From assembly GCA_025041175.1 (NCBI GenBank), contig JAKCFJ010000001.1:1939526-2003525 (forward strand): DNA of 64,000 nucleotides, read 5' to 3'. Under the pieces are notes generated by a model that saw only the letters and a program-made list of their open reading frames with translations, was not told the origin of the DNA and ran no database searches. Shown here piece by piece: positions 17,186-25,381 of this stretch. Positions within the stretch are counted from its first letter, which is position 1; each line of letters starts with the position of its first letter. A program made the position numbers and the translations under genes. Source of the stretch: Halobacteriales archaeon YIM A00010 (GTDB lineage Archaea > Halobacteriota > Halobacteria > Halobacteriales > Haloarculaceae).

Positions 17186-17970
17186 GCTTCGAGCGCGGTG
17201 TCGACCGACGCCCCCTCGTAGATGATCCGTTCGAGCGAGTCGAGGATCCGTTCGGGGTTCTCGCGCTGCCAGACGTTCCGACCGACGGCAAGCCCCGAAC
17301 CACCGGCGTCCATGACGGCTTTCACGCTCTCTAAGAACGCCCGGTCGGACCGTTTGGAGCCACCACTCATGATGACCTTGGTCTTCCCGGCCATTCGGAC
17401 TGCTTTCTCCATGCCGGCTTTGGAGCCGGGGTATTTCACCTTCGCCACGTCGGCACCGAGTTCGAGCGCGAGCCGGGATGCGTACGCGATGACATCCGAT
17501 TTCGTGTCGTTTTTCAGCCCCTGTCCGCGCGGATACGACCACATCACAACCGGCAGATCGTTCTCGCGCGCGCTCTCTTGGACCTCCCGGAACTCCTCGG
17601 TCATCTCGATCTCGTAGTTCGAACCGCCGTACAGCGTGAATCCGACGGAGCTTGCCCCGACATCGCGGGCGTACTCGACCGAACAGTTGACGGCGCTGTT
17701 CGGCTCGCCCATCCAGAGGTTGGACGTGCCGTTGAGCTTCATGAGCAGGTCGACATCGTCCGAGTAGGAGGGATAGTACGCTTCCGCGATCCCCTTCTGC
17801 ACAGCGACCGACGTGACCGCCGGGTGGGTTGCCGCCTCGAACGTCCGAGACGGGTCGGCGCTCTCGGGCACCTCGGTGAAGTCGGTCGGCCCGTGTTCTA
17901 GCCCGTGATCGTACGCCAAAATGAGTGCCTTACCGTCGCGTGTCAGCGGCGTCTCGTTGATCGGGATCAT
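17182..17970 (-). CDS. fba: Archaeal class I fructose-bisphosphate aldolase (DhnA family)
   Basis: This Schiff-base aldolase of the archaeal DhnA/FbaB type interconverts fructose 1,6-bisphosphate with dihydroxyacetone phosphate and glyceraldehyde 3-phosphate. The 262-residue protein is of usual length. The N-terminal ILAYDHGLEHGP, the lysine-bearing strand GADVAKVKYPGS, the phosphate-binding MSGGSKRSD and the C-terminal GGSGLAVGRNVWQRENP are all typical. It is the first gene of the pair with fructose-bisphosphatase. Its upstream region is shortened by the mobile unit that begins at 18054. Confidence 0.94.
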   Translation of the reverse strand: MIPINETPLTRDGKALILAYDHGLEHGPTDFTEVPESADPSRTFEAATHPAVTSVAVQKGIAEAYYPSYSDDVDLLMKLNGTSNLWMGEPNSAVNCSVEYARDVGASSVGFTLYGGSNYEIEMTEEFREVQESARENDLPVVMWSYPRGQGLKNDTKSDVIAYASRLALELGADVAKVKYPGSKAGMEKAVRMAGKTKVIMSGGSKRSDRAFLESVKAVMDAGGSGLAVGRNVWQRENPERILDSLERIIYEGASVDTALEA

Positions 17971-18045
17971 AGATCCAATCTTGCACAGCGGAGTAATCAG
18001 TCTACCGGCCTGCGGTTTTCGAAATATTAACTCGTTTCGTAATTT

Positions 18046-18068
18046 ATTATTCCGGCTCTGTTAAAATC
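18046..18068. repeat. Left target duplication and terminal repeat of the phosphate-permease unit
   Basis: ATTATTCC (18046-18053) is followed directly by GGCTCTGTTAAAATC (18054-18068). The same 8 bases and the inverted 15-base end, with one mismatch, recur at 20734-20756. Confidence 0.88.
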
Positions 18069-18220
18069 CTCTTCTTTAGATATATACTCTCATGAAAACA
18101 CGGTTCACTACACATGCGAAGTGGCTGTCGTATCACCATCTGGAAGCGACTAATAATGTACAAGAATAGTTCGGGGAGGGTACATCACTTATTTCATCGA
18201 TACTGTCGTACTTTCTGCCG

Positions 18221-19402
18221 ATGGTCGAAACTCTTCTACTGGTAGGTGTCGTTGCGTCGATATTCGTCGGGTTCAATATCGGCGGTTCGTCGACGGGGAT
18301 CACGTGGGGGCCGTCCGTCGGTGCCGGTATCGTAAAGAAGACGACTGCTGCGGCCGTAATGACCGTCTTCGTCTTTCTCGGCGGGATTACCGTCGGGCAA
18401 AACGTGATGGCGACGCTCAGTGAAGGCATTATTAGGACCGATCTTACACTGTCGGCGGGCGTCGCAGTCCTCTTTTTCATCGGATTGGGAATTCTCGTCG
18501 CCAATATCTTCGGCGTCCCCGTTCCGACATCGATGACGACCGTCGGTGCAATCGCTGGACTCGGGTTAGCGACCGACACCCTCAATTACGCGACGGTTGC
18601 GGAGATCATTTCGTGGTGGATCGTCACCCCGATCATCGGCTTCTGGATCGGCGCTGTCATCGGGCGGTACGTCTATCCAGAAATCAATCGACGAGTGAAG
18701 ATCGAGAAATCCGATGGACCGTTGTTGACTCTCGATCGACAGGGAACGGTTCTGAAGCCCGCGTTCGGTCCGAATACGACCTGGCGGGAATTCGGTAGCA
18801 CGACAGTCGCCCTCGCTATCGGCTGCTACATGGCGTTCAGCGCTGGCGCGAGTAACGTTCCGAATGCCGCTGCGCCGCTCGTCGGCGAAGTCGGACTGGA
18901 GGTTAACACCGCGGTCATCATCGCCACTCTTGCTATCGGTTTCGGTGGGTTCACTATTGCCCGCCGCACGATGGAGTCGGTCGGCGGCGAATTGAGCGAC
19001 ATCCCGCTGCTAGCGGCCCTGTTCGTCATGGTGACCGCAGCCACGATCACGACTGCTCTCTCCTATATCGGGATCCCGATCAGCCTCGTGATGGCGACCG
19101 TGATGACGATCGTCGGCATCGGGTGGGGGCGGGCGACCCGGCCGATCACCTTCCGCGAGGCTGTCACCCGCGCCCCCGAGGTGGAGGATCGTGAGATCCA
19201 ACTGGGCGCCATCGTCGCCGAAGAAAAAGAAGACGAGCCGACACCCCCAATCGGCGAGGAAGAGACCGAAAAAGTGCTTCACGGCAGCGACCTCTTCAAC
19301 CCTCGGGCAGTGATCAAGTACGTCTCGATGTGGATCATCGGCCCGTCGATGTCGACACTCCTGGCCTACGGGTTCTTTATTATTTTCCCGGGGGTCACCT
19401 GA
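18221..19402 (+). CDS. Inorganic phosphate transporter (PiT family)
   Basis: This 393-residue cation-coupled low-affinity phosphate permease has about nine to ten transmembrane segments. The two PiT signature halves are visible: FNIGGSSTGITWGPSVG near the N-terminus and AFSAGASNVPNAAAPLVGE in the middle. In the first half the usual N-D is replaced by N-I-G-G-S, a variant whose effect I cannot judge. A soluble loop of about 60 residues is rich in Glu and Asp. A TATA-like CTTATTT (18188-18194) lies about 27 bases upstream, fitting a leaderless transcript. It is cargo of the IS-ended unit. Confidence 0.9.
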   Translation: MVETLLLVGVVASIFVGFNIGGSSTGITWGPSVGAGIVKKTTAAAVMTVFVFLGGITVGQNVMATLSEGIIRTDLTLSAGVAVLFFIGLGILVANIFGVPVPTSMTTVGAIAGLGLATDTLNYATVAEIISWWIVTPIIGFWIGAVIGRYVYPEINRRVKIEKSDGPLLTLDRQGTVLKPAFGPNTTWREFGSTTVALAIGCYMAFSAGASNVPNAAAPLVGEVGLEVNTAVIIATLAIGFGGFTIARRTMESVGGELSDIPLLAALFVMVTAATITTALSYIGIPISLVMATVMTIVGIGWGRATRPITFREAVTRAPEVEDREIQLGAIVAEEKEDEPTPPIGEEETEKVLHGSDLFNPRAVIKYVSMWIIGPSMSTLLAYGFFIIFPGVT

Positions 19403-19443
19403 CGGAGGGGGCACTTACGTCCCTGGCTGCTGTATCTCAGTGC

Positions 19444-19785
19444 ATGCTCTCGCGAATCCCCGTTCCGATGGACGACTCCGATCAGGCAGGTCACACTCTT
19501 GAGTACGCGCTCAAGGACGACATCAACGAGGCGGCCGCCGAACGCGCCGAACCGGTTTTCGACCGCGCCCACAAGATTGTCGACGGGTGGGACCGCGAGA
19601 TCGAGACGATCGTCGGCATCGGACACCTGGTTCGGAACATCATCGACCGTGCCGACGACTACGACGCGATCATGATCGGGAGCCACGGCGCAGATCGAGA
19701 GCGCGCAGTGCGCCGATTTCTGGTCGGGAACGTCGCTGAGACGGTGTCGAAGCGAGTTCAGATACCGGTTACGATCGTCCACTGA
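19444..19785 (+). CDS. UspA-domain protein with an apparent internal deletion
   Basis: This 113-residue universal stress protein homologue is short for the family (about 140). The opening MLSRIPVPMDDSDQAGHTLEYAL is normal, and the second half (DDINEAAAERAEP and on to the nucleotide loop GSHGADRERAVRRFLVGNVAETV) is normal. The second beta strand and linker expected between them are missing, so about 25-30 codons appear to have been lost in frame. ATP binding could survive but the fold would be strained. It starts 41 bases after the phosphate permease and is probably co-transcribed. An upstream start at 19330 overlaps the permease and is rejected. Confidence 0.75.
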   Translation: MLSRIPVPMDDSDQAGHTLEYALKDDINEAAAERAEPVFDRAHKIVDGWDREIETIVGIGHLVRNIIDRADDYDAIMIGSHGADRERAVRRFLVGNVAETVSKRVQIPVTIVH

Positions 19786-19802
19786 CAGTAGTCTTCAAAA
19801 TT

Positions 19803-20159
19803 CTACTGGTCTGACTCGTTCTCGGTCGAGTCCTCAATGATCTCTTCAACTTCGTCCTCCCGAGGGCGACGATCAACGCGTTCATCGACGGCCTGGACCT
19901 GTGCCTGTACTTCTTTGACCTGCTTCTCGACCGTCTCACCGACAGCATCTTCGACCGTTTCCTCGACCGCTTGTGTCATCCAGTCGGGATCGAAGCGGGC
20001 CATCTTCCAGACCACGTGAAGGACGTACGCCGAGAAGACCCCCAGGCCAAAGGCGATCCCGATGCCAAACTCGAGCGTCGCGATCAAGACGATCGCGAGG
20101 ACGATCAACGCACCGTAGGCGAGGTCGACGATTGCGTCGACGCGGATCGGATTCAGCAT
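19803..20159 (-). CDS. Small membrane protein with a charged coiled tail
   Basis: I do not recognise a family. The 118-residue protein has two hydrophobic segments (about residues 10-50), then a long Glu- and Val-rich helix (TQAVEETVEDAVGETVEKQV and onward) that should form a coiled coil, ending in an acidic tail. It faces the stress-protein gene with a 17-base gap and lies within the IS-ended unit, so it counts as cargo. The predicted layout is a membrane hairpin with a cytoplasmic coiled coil. Its function is unknown. Confidence 0.65.
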   Translation of the reverse strand: MLNPIRVDAIVDLAYGALIVLAIVLIATLEFGIGIAFGLGVFSAYVLHVVWKMARFDPDWMTQAVEETVEDAVGETVEKQVKEVQAQVQAVDERVDRRPREDEVEEIIEDSTENESDQ

Positions 20160-20357
20160 TGACGGACCTCATCTACCCCGATCGACCGGGAGCGTTCTCG
20201 GTGGCGACTGACGTGTCCGCCTCGTACGGATCGCTGAGTCGATTCAGTTCGCTGTTGTCCGTTTTGCCACACACGTTCCCGATCAAAACACATAATGTTA
20301 GTACGTAGGGCACTCTCGGTTGAAATTCTTTGGCAAGAATTGCGCGGACAGCGGTCA

Positions 20358-20696
20358 CTAGTCAGGGATTCGACCTGCGGCCCTCGACGAGGCGATAGGC
20401 TCACACCGGTTTAAAATCGATGCATCAAATCGGTCGAACGCTTTGCACAGCGTTGACGGGGCGGGAATCTCGGTCAGGCCGATTACGTTCCGGGTACGGG
20501 GCATTTCGATGAGTTCATCAAGCAAGGTTCGGTAGGTCGTATCCTCCCGGACTTTGAGGCAGAGCAGGACGATGTGTTGGTGAAGTGTATAGCGTCGTTT
20601 CGAGTATTTTGAGAAATATCGTGAAACTGCTCGCCGGGCGAGGTGAAATGCCTGCTCAACGAGTCGGAGTAACTGCGACTTTGGGAGGGTCTGCAT
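20358..20696 (-). pseudogene. IS5-family transposase, N-terminal fragment
   Basis: The first 90 or so residues match the N-terminal part of haloarchaeal IS5-type transposases, ending in IPAPSTLCKAFDRF. The following 22 residues are unrelated, so the gene breaks at about 20425. The DDE catalytic domain is absent. The start codon lies 52 bases inside the right terminal repeat, as in an intact IS. The 20160-20357 stretch between this fragment and the membrane gene holds nothing I recognise. Confidence 0.82.
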
Positions 20697-20733
20697 CCAC
20701 TCGCACTACTAACTGAATCTGTAACTATCCAAT

Positions 20734-20756
20734 GATTTCAACAGAGCCATTATTCC
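20734..20756. repeat. Right terminal repeat and target duplication of the phosphate-permease unit
   Basis: GATTTCAACAGAGCC (20734-20748) is the inverted partner of the left end with one mismatch. It is followed directly by ATTATTCC (20749-20756), identical to the 8 bases before the left end. Confidence 0.88.
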
Positions 20757-20824
20757 CGGTCATGGCGTGTGGATCGGTGATCGAGCCTCGGCAGCTTTAG
20801 GACCGTTCCACGCCCACCGATGGT

Positions 20825-21685
20825 ATGCGCGAACGAGATGCTATCGAGAGCGTTGCCGTCGTCGGCGCAGGCACGATGGGCAGCGGGATCGCTCAAGTGG
20901 TTGGGACGGCCGGCTACGACGTGATCATGCGCGACATCGATCAGGAACGCGTCGAGGAGGGGTTCGACACCATCGACGACAGCCTCTCGCGGCTCGTCGA
21001 CAGCGAGACGCTCACGGAGGGACAAGCGACGGCGGCCCGCGATCGGATCACCGGAACCACGGCGATGGCGGATCTCACTGGCTGTGATATGGCCATCGAG
21101 GCCGCAGTGGAGTCGATGGAGATCAAACGGGATATCTTCGCGGAGCTGGACGACACGCTCGATGAGGAGGTGGTGTTGGCGACGAACACGAGCACGCTGT
21201 CGGTCACCACCATCGCCAGCGCGACCGATCGGCCCGCGCGCGTGGTCGGACTCCACTTCATGAATCCTGTTCCCGTCATGAAAGGCGTCGAGATCGTCGT
21301 CGGGGAGAAAACCGCGCGCGAAACCGTCGATTTCGCGGACGAGTTCGCGATGGGACTGGGCAAGGAGACGTGGGAATCGGACGACAAGCCGGGCTTCGTC
21401 TCGAACCGGATACTGATGCCGTGGATCAACGAGGGGATCCGCGCCTACGACGAGGGCGTCGCTTCCAAGGAAGACATCGATCGCGGCATGAAACTCGGAA
21501 CGAACGTGCCGATGGGACCGCTCGAACTCGCCGATCACGTCGGGCTGGACATCTGTCTCGACGCGACCGAAACGTTGCACGAGGAACTCGGTGACCGATA
21601 CAAACCCGCCTACCTGCTGAAACGGAAGGTCGCTGCTGGGGATCTCGGGAAAAAGACTGGAGAAGGGTTCTACGAGTACGACTAG
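20825..21685 (+). CDS. 3-hydroxyacyl-CoA dehydrogenase
   Basis: This 286-residue enzyme oxidises L-3-hydroxyacyl-CoA with NAD+ in beta-oxidation, or runs in reverse. The Rossmann motif is GAGTMGSG (residues 14-21), the catalytic histidine sits in LHFMNPVPVMKGVEIV, and the C-terminal dimerisation domain ends GKKTGEGFYEYD. It is a stand-alone dehydrogenase without a hydratase domain. It lies about 70 bases beyond the mobile unit, and an acyl-CoA dehydrogenase gene is nearby, which suggests a fatty-acid or amino-acid degradation setting. Confidence 0.93.
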   Translation: MRERDAIESVAVVGAGTMGSGIAQVVGTAGYDVIMRDIDQERVEEGFDTIDDSLSRLVDSETLTEGQATAARDRITGTTAMADLTGCDMAIEAAVESMEIKRDIFAELDDTLDEEVVLATNTSTLSVTTIASATDRPARVVGLHFMNPVPVMKGVEIVVGEKTARETVDFADEFAMGLGKETWESDDKPGFVSNRILMPWINEGIRAYDEGVASKEDIDRGMKLGTNVPMGPLELADHVGLDICLDATETLHEELGDRYKPAYLLKRKVAAGDLGKKTGEGFYEYD

Positions 21686-21734
21686 TAGCGTGCCGAATCG
21701 GTGCTGTTAGGATACTGACTCGGAACGTGTCCGT

Positions 21735-22184
21735 ATGGATGATTCTCGTCTGCTATTTCCGGAGAAGCCGACTAGGCAGCTCCTCTTCTTTCTCAGTGGA
21801 GGCGTAATAAATGGATTCGTGCTCAGTTACCAGCTCACGGAAGCCAACGCTGTGGCGTGGCACTACGTCACTGGAGGGTTTTTGCTCGTGGTTGGCGTGT
21901 TCCTATCGCAGGGTAACTATCCGAATATCTATGCGTATTCTAGCTTCTGTCGCAGGCTCCTATCCATGTGGTCTCAGCTCGGAAGGTACAAGCGATCGAT
22001 TCTCAAGACACTGGTGATCGTGGCGGTGACTGCGGTTCCAGGAGTGGTGCTGCTCAGACGATATCCCGTAACGAACGTCCGATTCTACAGCTACTACCTT
22101 GGATCGACAATCAGTATAACGATCCTCCCGATCGGGATACTCATCCGACGACTCATCATCCAAAGGCAGAGTCCAGCGGTCTGA
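21735..22184 (+). CDS. Four-helix membrane protein of unknown family
   Basis: I do not recognise this protein. It has 149 residues and four predicted transmembrane segments (about 15-32, 42-58, 88-105, 118-138), with a basic loop ([20 protein letters not shown]) between the second and third. Its codons are less GC-rich than those of its neighbours, hinting at a recent arrival. It stands alone between the two beta-oxidation genes, 49 bases after the first. The start is the ATG at 21735. Confidence 0.6.
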   Translation: MDDSRLLFPEKPTRQLLFFLSGGVINGFVLSYQLTEANAVAWHYVTGGFLLVVGVFLSQGNYPNIYAYSSFCRRLLSMWSQLGRYKRSILKTLVIVAVTAVPGVVLLRRYPVTNVRFYSYYLGSTISITILPIGILIRRLIIQRQSPAV

Positions 22185-22263
22185 CCTTCCGTGTGTAACG
22201 GGAGCGGTGAGCAATTCGAGAGTGGATACTAACAATCAAGAGTCGGTAGTACCCACATCGATC

Positions 22264-23406
22264 ATGGACTTTAGCCTCACGGCTGAGCAAAAACAGATCA
22301 AGGAGATGGTGTCGGAGTTCGTTGACGAGGAGATACAGCCCGTTGCAAGCGAGATCGACGCGACCGACGAGTTTCCGGCGGATCTCGTTCGGGAGATGGG
22401 CGAGCTCGGCCTGATGGGGATGCCGTTTCCCGAAGAGTACGGCGGCGCAGGACTGGACTACCATTCCTACGCCATCGGGCTGGCCGAGATCAGTCGGGGG
22501 AGCGGCGGACTCGGAACCGTCGTCGCCGCTCACACCTCGCTGGCGGGCAACATGCTGTATGAGTTCGGTGACGAGCGCCAGAAGGAGGCGTATCTGACGC
22601 CGCTCGCCGAAGGAACGGACGTCGGGGCATTCGCGCTGTCGGAAGCGGGGGCCGGAAGCGACGTGCCCGCCATGGAGACGACGGCCACGAAGGAGGGCGA
22701 GGAGTACGTGATCGACGGCGGAAAGCTGTGGATCTCGAACGGCTCGGTCGCGGACACCGTCACGCTGTTCGCCAAAACCGATCCCGACGCCGGCACCGAC
22801 GGCATCTCCTCGTTCGTCGTCCGGCCAGAGGAAGACGACGGTTTCCACGTGGAAGGAACCGAGCACAAACTCGGGGACAAGGGCTGTCCGACCGCCGAAC
22901 TCCGGTTTTCCGAGCTCCGGATCCCGGCGGATCGGCGGATCGGCGCGGAGGGCGAAGGATTCGTTCAGGCGCTGAAAACGCTCAACGGCGGGCGCATCAC
23001 CATCGCCGCGCGGGGAGTCGGGATCGCACAGGCAGCGCTCGACGAAGCCGTAGCGTACGCCGACCAGCGCGAGCAGTTCGGCCAGCCGATCTCCGGATTC
23101 CAGGCCATCCAGCACAAACTCGCGGACATGGACACGAAAGTGAGCGCGGCCCGCATGCTGATGCACAAGGCAGCCGACCTGAAGATCAGGGACGAGTCGT
23201 TCATCAAGGAGGCCGCGCAGGCGAAGCTGTACGCGAGCGAGGTGTCCCGGGAGGTCGCAAACGAGGGCATCCAGATCCACGGGGGGTATGGCTACACCAA
23301 GGACTTCCCCGCCGAGCGGTTCTACCGCGACGCAAAGCTCAACGAGATCTACGAGGGAACGAGCGAAATCCTCCGGAACACGATCGCACGGCAGTTGCTG
23401 GAGTGA
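22264..23406 (+). CDS. Acyl-CoA dehydrogenase
   Basis: This 380-residue FAD enzyme introduces the alpha-beta double bond in acyl-CoA. The family signatures [18 protein letters not shown] (FAD and substrate loop) and [22 protein letters not shown] are present, with the catalytic glutamate in IYEGTSEI near the C-terminus. A longer start at 22207 adds 19 polar residues. The ATG at 22264 (MDFSLTAEQ) is the normal family start. The exact chain-length specificity cannot be read. Confidence 0.94.
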   Translation: MDFSLTAEQKQIKEMVSEFVDEEIQPVASEIDATDEFPADLVREMGELGLMGMPFPEEYGGAGLDYHSYAIGLAEISRGSGGLGTVVAAHTSLAGNMLYEFGDERQKEAYLTPLAEGTDVGAFALSEAGAGSDVPAMETTATKEGEEYVIDGGKLWISNGSVADTVTLFAKTDPDAGTDGISSFVVRPEEDDGFHVEGTEHKLGDKGCPTAELRFSELRIPADRRIGAEGEGFVQALKTLNGGRITIAARGVGIAQAALDEAVAYADQREQFGQPISGFQAIQHKLADMDTKVSAARMLMHKAADLKIRDESFIKEAAQAKLYASEVSREVANEGIQIHGGYGYTKDFPAERFYRDAKLNEIYEGTSEILRNTIARQLLE

Positions 23407-23416
23407 GTACAGACGG

Positions 23417-23893
23417 CTACGTTTCGTCCTCCCAGTACCCGACCTCGGCGTCCGCCCGGAGGAGCTTTCTGTCCGGTGCACCGGGTGCGTCGCCCCAGAG
23501 CCCGACCTTGTCCGAGTCGGGATACACGACGACCTCGGGGTCTTGCATCGTGGAAACGAACAGATACCGCAGCGTCTCGTCGGCGGTGTTGGTGATCCGG
23601 TGTGCGCCCTCCTCGCCGACGGGAAACGCCACGTAGTCGCCTTCGGAAAGCTCCGTTTCGTCCGACGGACCCCTGAGCGTTCCCGTTCCGTCGAGCACGT
23701 AGAGGGCTTCCTCGTTCGCAATGTGATAGTGATAGGGACATTGGCTGCGCCCCGGTGGCAGTTCGTACAGGGTGCATCCTAGACGGTCGCCTCCCGCTGC
23801 CGCCCCGAGTCGTGCTCCCCGGGCGGCAAACGTCTCTCCGTGTGAACGCTCAATCCAGTCCGCGTCGTCGGAATTGACCACGTTTGGTGTCAT
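23417..23893 (-). CDS. Cupin-domain protein
   Basis: This 158-residue protein has a single cupin barrel. Metal-ligand candidates lie in PYHYHIANEEALYVLDGTG (two His and a Glu) and in the second motif GEEGAHRITNT. The C-terminal 40 residues (YPDSDKVGLWGDAPG) are typical of a haloarchaeal cupin subfamily of unknown activity. A start at 23947 is possible, but the ATG at 23893 avoids an unlikely extension. It is convergent with the acyl-CoA dehydrogenase gene (10-base gap). Confidence 0.85.
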   Translation of the reverse strand: MTPNVVNSDDADWIERSHGETFAARGARLGAAAGGDRLGCTLYELPPGRSQCPYHYHIANEEALYVLDGTGTLRGPSDETELSEGDYVAFPVGEEGAHRITNTADETLRYLFVSTMQDPEVVVYPDSDKVGLWGDAPGAPDRKLLRADAEVGYWEDET

Positions 23894-24042
23894 CGTGTTG
23901 GACCTCTCGATCCAATGTGTGAGCAGTGAACGATATAGCTGCGCCAACCACGGTGTAAGTGGAAGTGGTGCGACGCACTGGTCGGCTGCTGAGAGCAGGT
24001 GATGATCGACAGCTACGACAGGTCTCCGGTCGAACGGAAGCT

Positions 24043-24312
24043 ATGGACGAAGTAGAGAACGGCGACATCACGGCTCGCTACTACGAGACCGGCAGCGAGC
24101 GCGTGCTTTCGTTCGAACGCGGAGAGGATACGGCTGCGATCGCACAGAACACCGACGGCTACGCGATGGTCGCGGTTCGACCATCACCGACGGGCGAGGA
24201 GTTAGAGCGCTACTACGGCTTCGACATGGCGCTCGATCACGCCGCCGAGCGCCTCGGCGTTCGAGCGAACGACCTTCCCATCCCCGAGCGCGCGAGCGAC
24301 ATGGGGATGTGA
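24043..24312 (+). CDS. Small haloarchaeal protein (DUF7111-like)
   Basis: This 89-residue soluble acidic protein (MDEVENGDITARYYETGSER at the start, ending LPIPERASDMGM) belongs to a small family that I have seen only in haloarchaea, probably DUF7111. It has no motif to suggest a role. It meets the next gene, on the other strand, with no gap. A longer frame from 23959 is less likely because it overlaps the probable divergent promoter of the cupin gene. Confidence 0.6.
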   Translation: MDEVENGDITARYYETGSERVLSFERGEDTAAIAQNTDGYAMVAVRPSPTGEELERYYGFDMALDHAAERLGVRANDLPIPERASDMGM

Positions 24313-25287
24313 TCACTCACCCACAGCCGACGCTTCGGACGCCGAGCCGTCGTTGGCGGAGGAAATGAGATCGAACGCGGGATTCGTTTTCCGGAGAACC
24401 AGCAGCGAGTAGTATCTGAAGTAAACCACGACCGGGATCTGTATCAGGAACGCGCTCGCCAGCGTGATCAGTACACCAACGAGACCGAACAGCAAGACCA
24501 GAATAAACCCGATGTCCATGGAGAACGCGAAGGTAAGAGCCGTCGGAATTCCTGCCATGACGCCCAGCAACAACACGATGATCGCCATCGCTATCCCCAC
24601 GATGATTCCGACTCCGAGCCGCAGAAACCAGTTGAGCACGACGTACAATGCGTACTGTTTCCATTCTCCTTTGAGCATCGGCCAAAACCGTTGCCAACCG
24701 TCGATAACGCCACAGTCCTCGACGATCATTACCGGTGCGACAAAACTGGTCGTAAATCCGACCAGCACAGCGAGAAGAAACACGACCACGAGAAAGAGCA
24801 CGACCACAACGAACCCCGACAGCATCAGTATCAGGATCGAATCCACCGCAGTCACGGCCATGACGCCCCCAGAAATGACGAGGACAAACGAAAGCACACT
24901 CACCACGGCGACGCCGATTTCGAACAGAAACAGCCGCACACCCTTCCCGAGCCGCTCTCGGAGATACCGCCTGATGTGGATCGAATCAGTGTCGATCGAA
25001 TCCAGAAGCACGAACTGCATGACCGAGCCGATCAGACCGAACAGGACGAACAACGCGAGCAGTATCAGCCCGATACCGATCAACAGCGGAAGATGATTTT
25101 CTAACGGAACGGAGGGTGAAACGTCCGCCGATCCCGTGTTCGGAAGTTGAACGTTTCCGGGCGAAACACTCCCGAGAAAGAAGGCGATCACAGCGAGCCG
25201 GAGCCACCGTCCGATCTCGAACGGGAACAGAAACGAGCGGGTCGTTTCGATCGCTTCGTCGATCGCATCGATCGCATACCAGGACAT
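24313..25287 (-). CDS. DUF7544-type membrane protein, copy 1
   Basis: This integral membrane protein of 324 residues begins MSWYAIDAIDEAIETTRSFL. It has about six long hydrophobic segments and a conserved amphipathic stretch, CGVIDGWQRFWPMLKGEWKQYA. It is a tandem paralogue of the next gene. Their 3' ends, encoding YFRYYSLLVLRKT and the flanking region, are nearly identical in DNA. The start at 25287 is chosen because the paralogue starts at the same residue; the frame from 25419 is rejected. Function is unknown. Confidence 0.75.
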   Translation of the reverse strand: MSWYAIDAIDEAIETTRSFLFPFEIGRWLRLAVIAFFLGSVSPGNVQLPNTGSADVSPSVPLENHLPLLIGIGLILLALFVLFGLIGSVMQFVLLDSIDTDSIHIRRYLRERLGKGVRLFLFEIGVAVVSVLSFVLVISGGVMAVTAVDSILILMLSGFVVVVLFLVVVFLLAVLVGFTTSFVAPVMIVEDCGVIDGWQRFWPMLKGEWKQYALYVVLNWFLRLGVGIIVGIAMAIIVLLLGVMAGIPTALTFAFSMDIGFILVLLFGLVGVLITLASAFLIQIPVVVYFRYYSLLVLRKTNPAFDLISSANDGSASEASAVGE

Positions 25288-25381
25288 AGTAGATGGTAAC
25301 CATTCGAAACTGATAATTGTACTGATGATTGGTGGAATCGGACGACGGCCGGGGCTGCTCGAAAAATGACGAACGACCGGT

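Larger units (their letters stand above)
18054..20748. mobile_element. IS5-like-ended unit carrying a phosphate permease, a stress protein and a broken transposase
   Basis: The 2695-bp segment is bounded by inverted ends GGCTCTGTTRAAATC (14 of 15 match) and by an exact 8-bp direct repeat ATTATTCC just outside both ends, the signature of transposition. An 8-bp duplication is known for the ISH1 group of haloarchaeal IS5-family elements. Inside the right end lies the first part of an IS5-type transposase, cut off after about 90 residues. The rest of the unit holds a Pit phosphate permease, a shortened UspA protein and a small membrane protein. Either the whole unit moved, or an ordinary IS landed first and its distal part was later replaced by the cargo. 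Confidence 0.8.

Noticed and set aside
17186-17542. Upstream extension of the fructose-bisphosphatase gene
   Set aside because: It lies wholly within the aldolase gene in another frame; the ATG at 17185 gives the normal protein.
20153-20404. Remaining C-terminal part of the IS5 transposase
   Set aside because: The frames in this stretch show no DDE motifs or similarity to the expected catalytic domain, so I treat it as unrelated sequence.
22156-23721. Minus-strand frame of 521 residues opposite the acyl-CoA dehydrogenase gene
   Set aside because: It covers a certain enzyme gene and part of the cupin gene in a different frame, and shows no domain.
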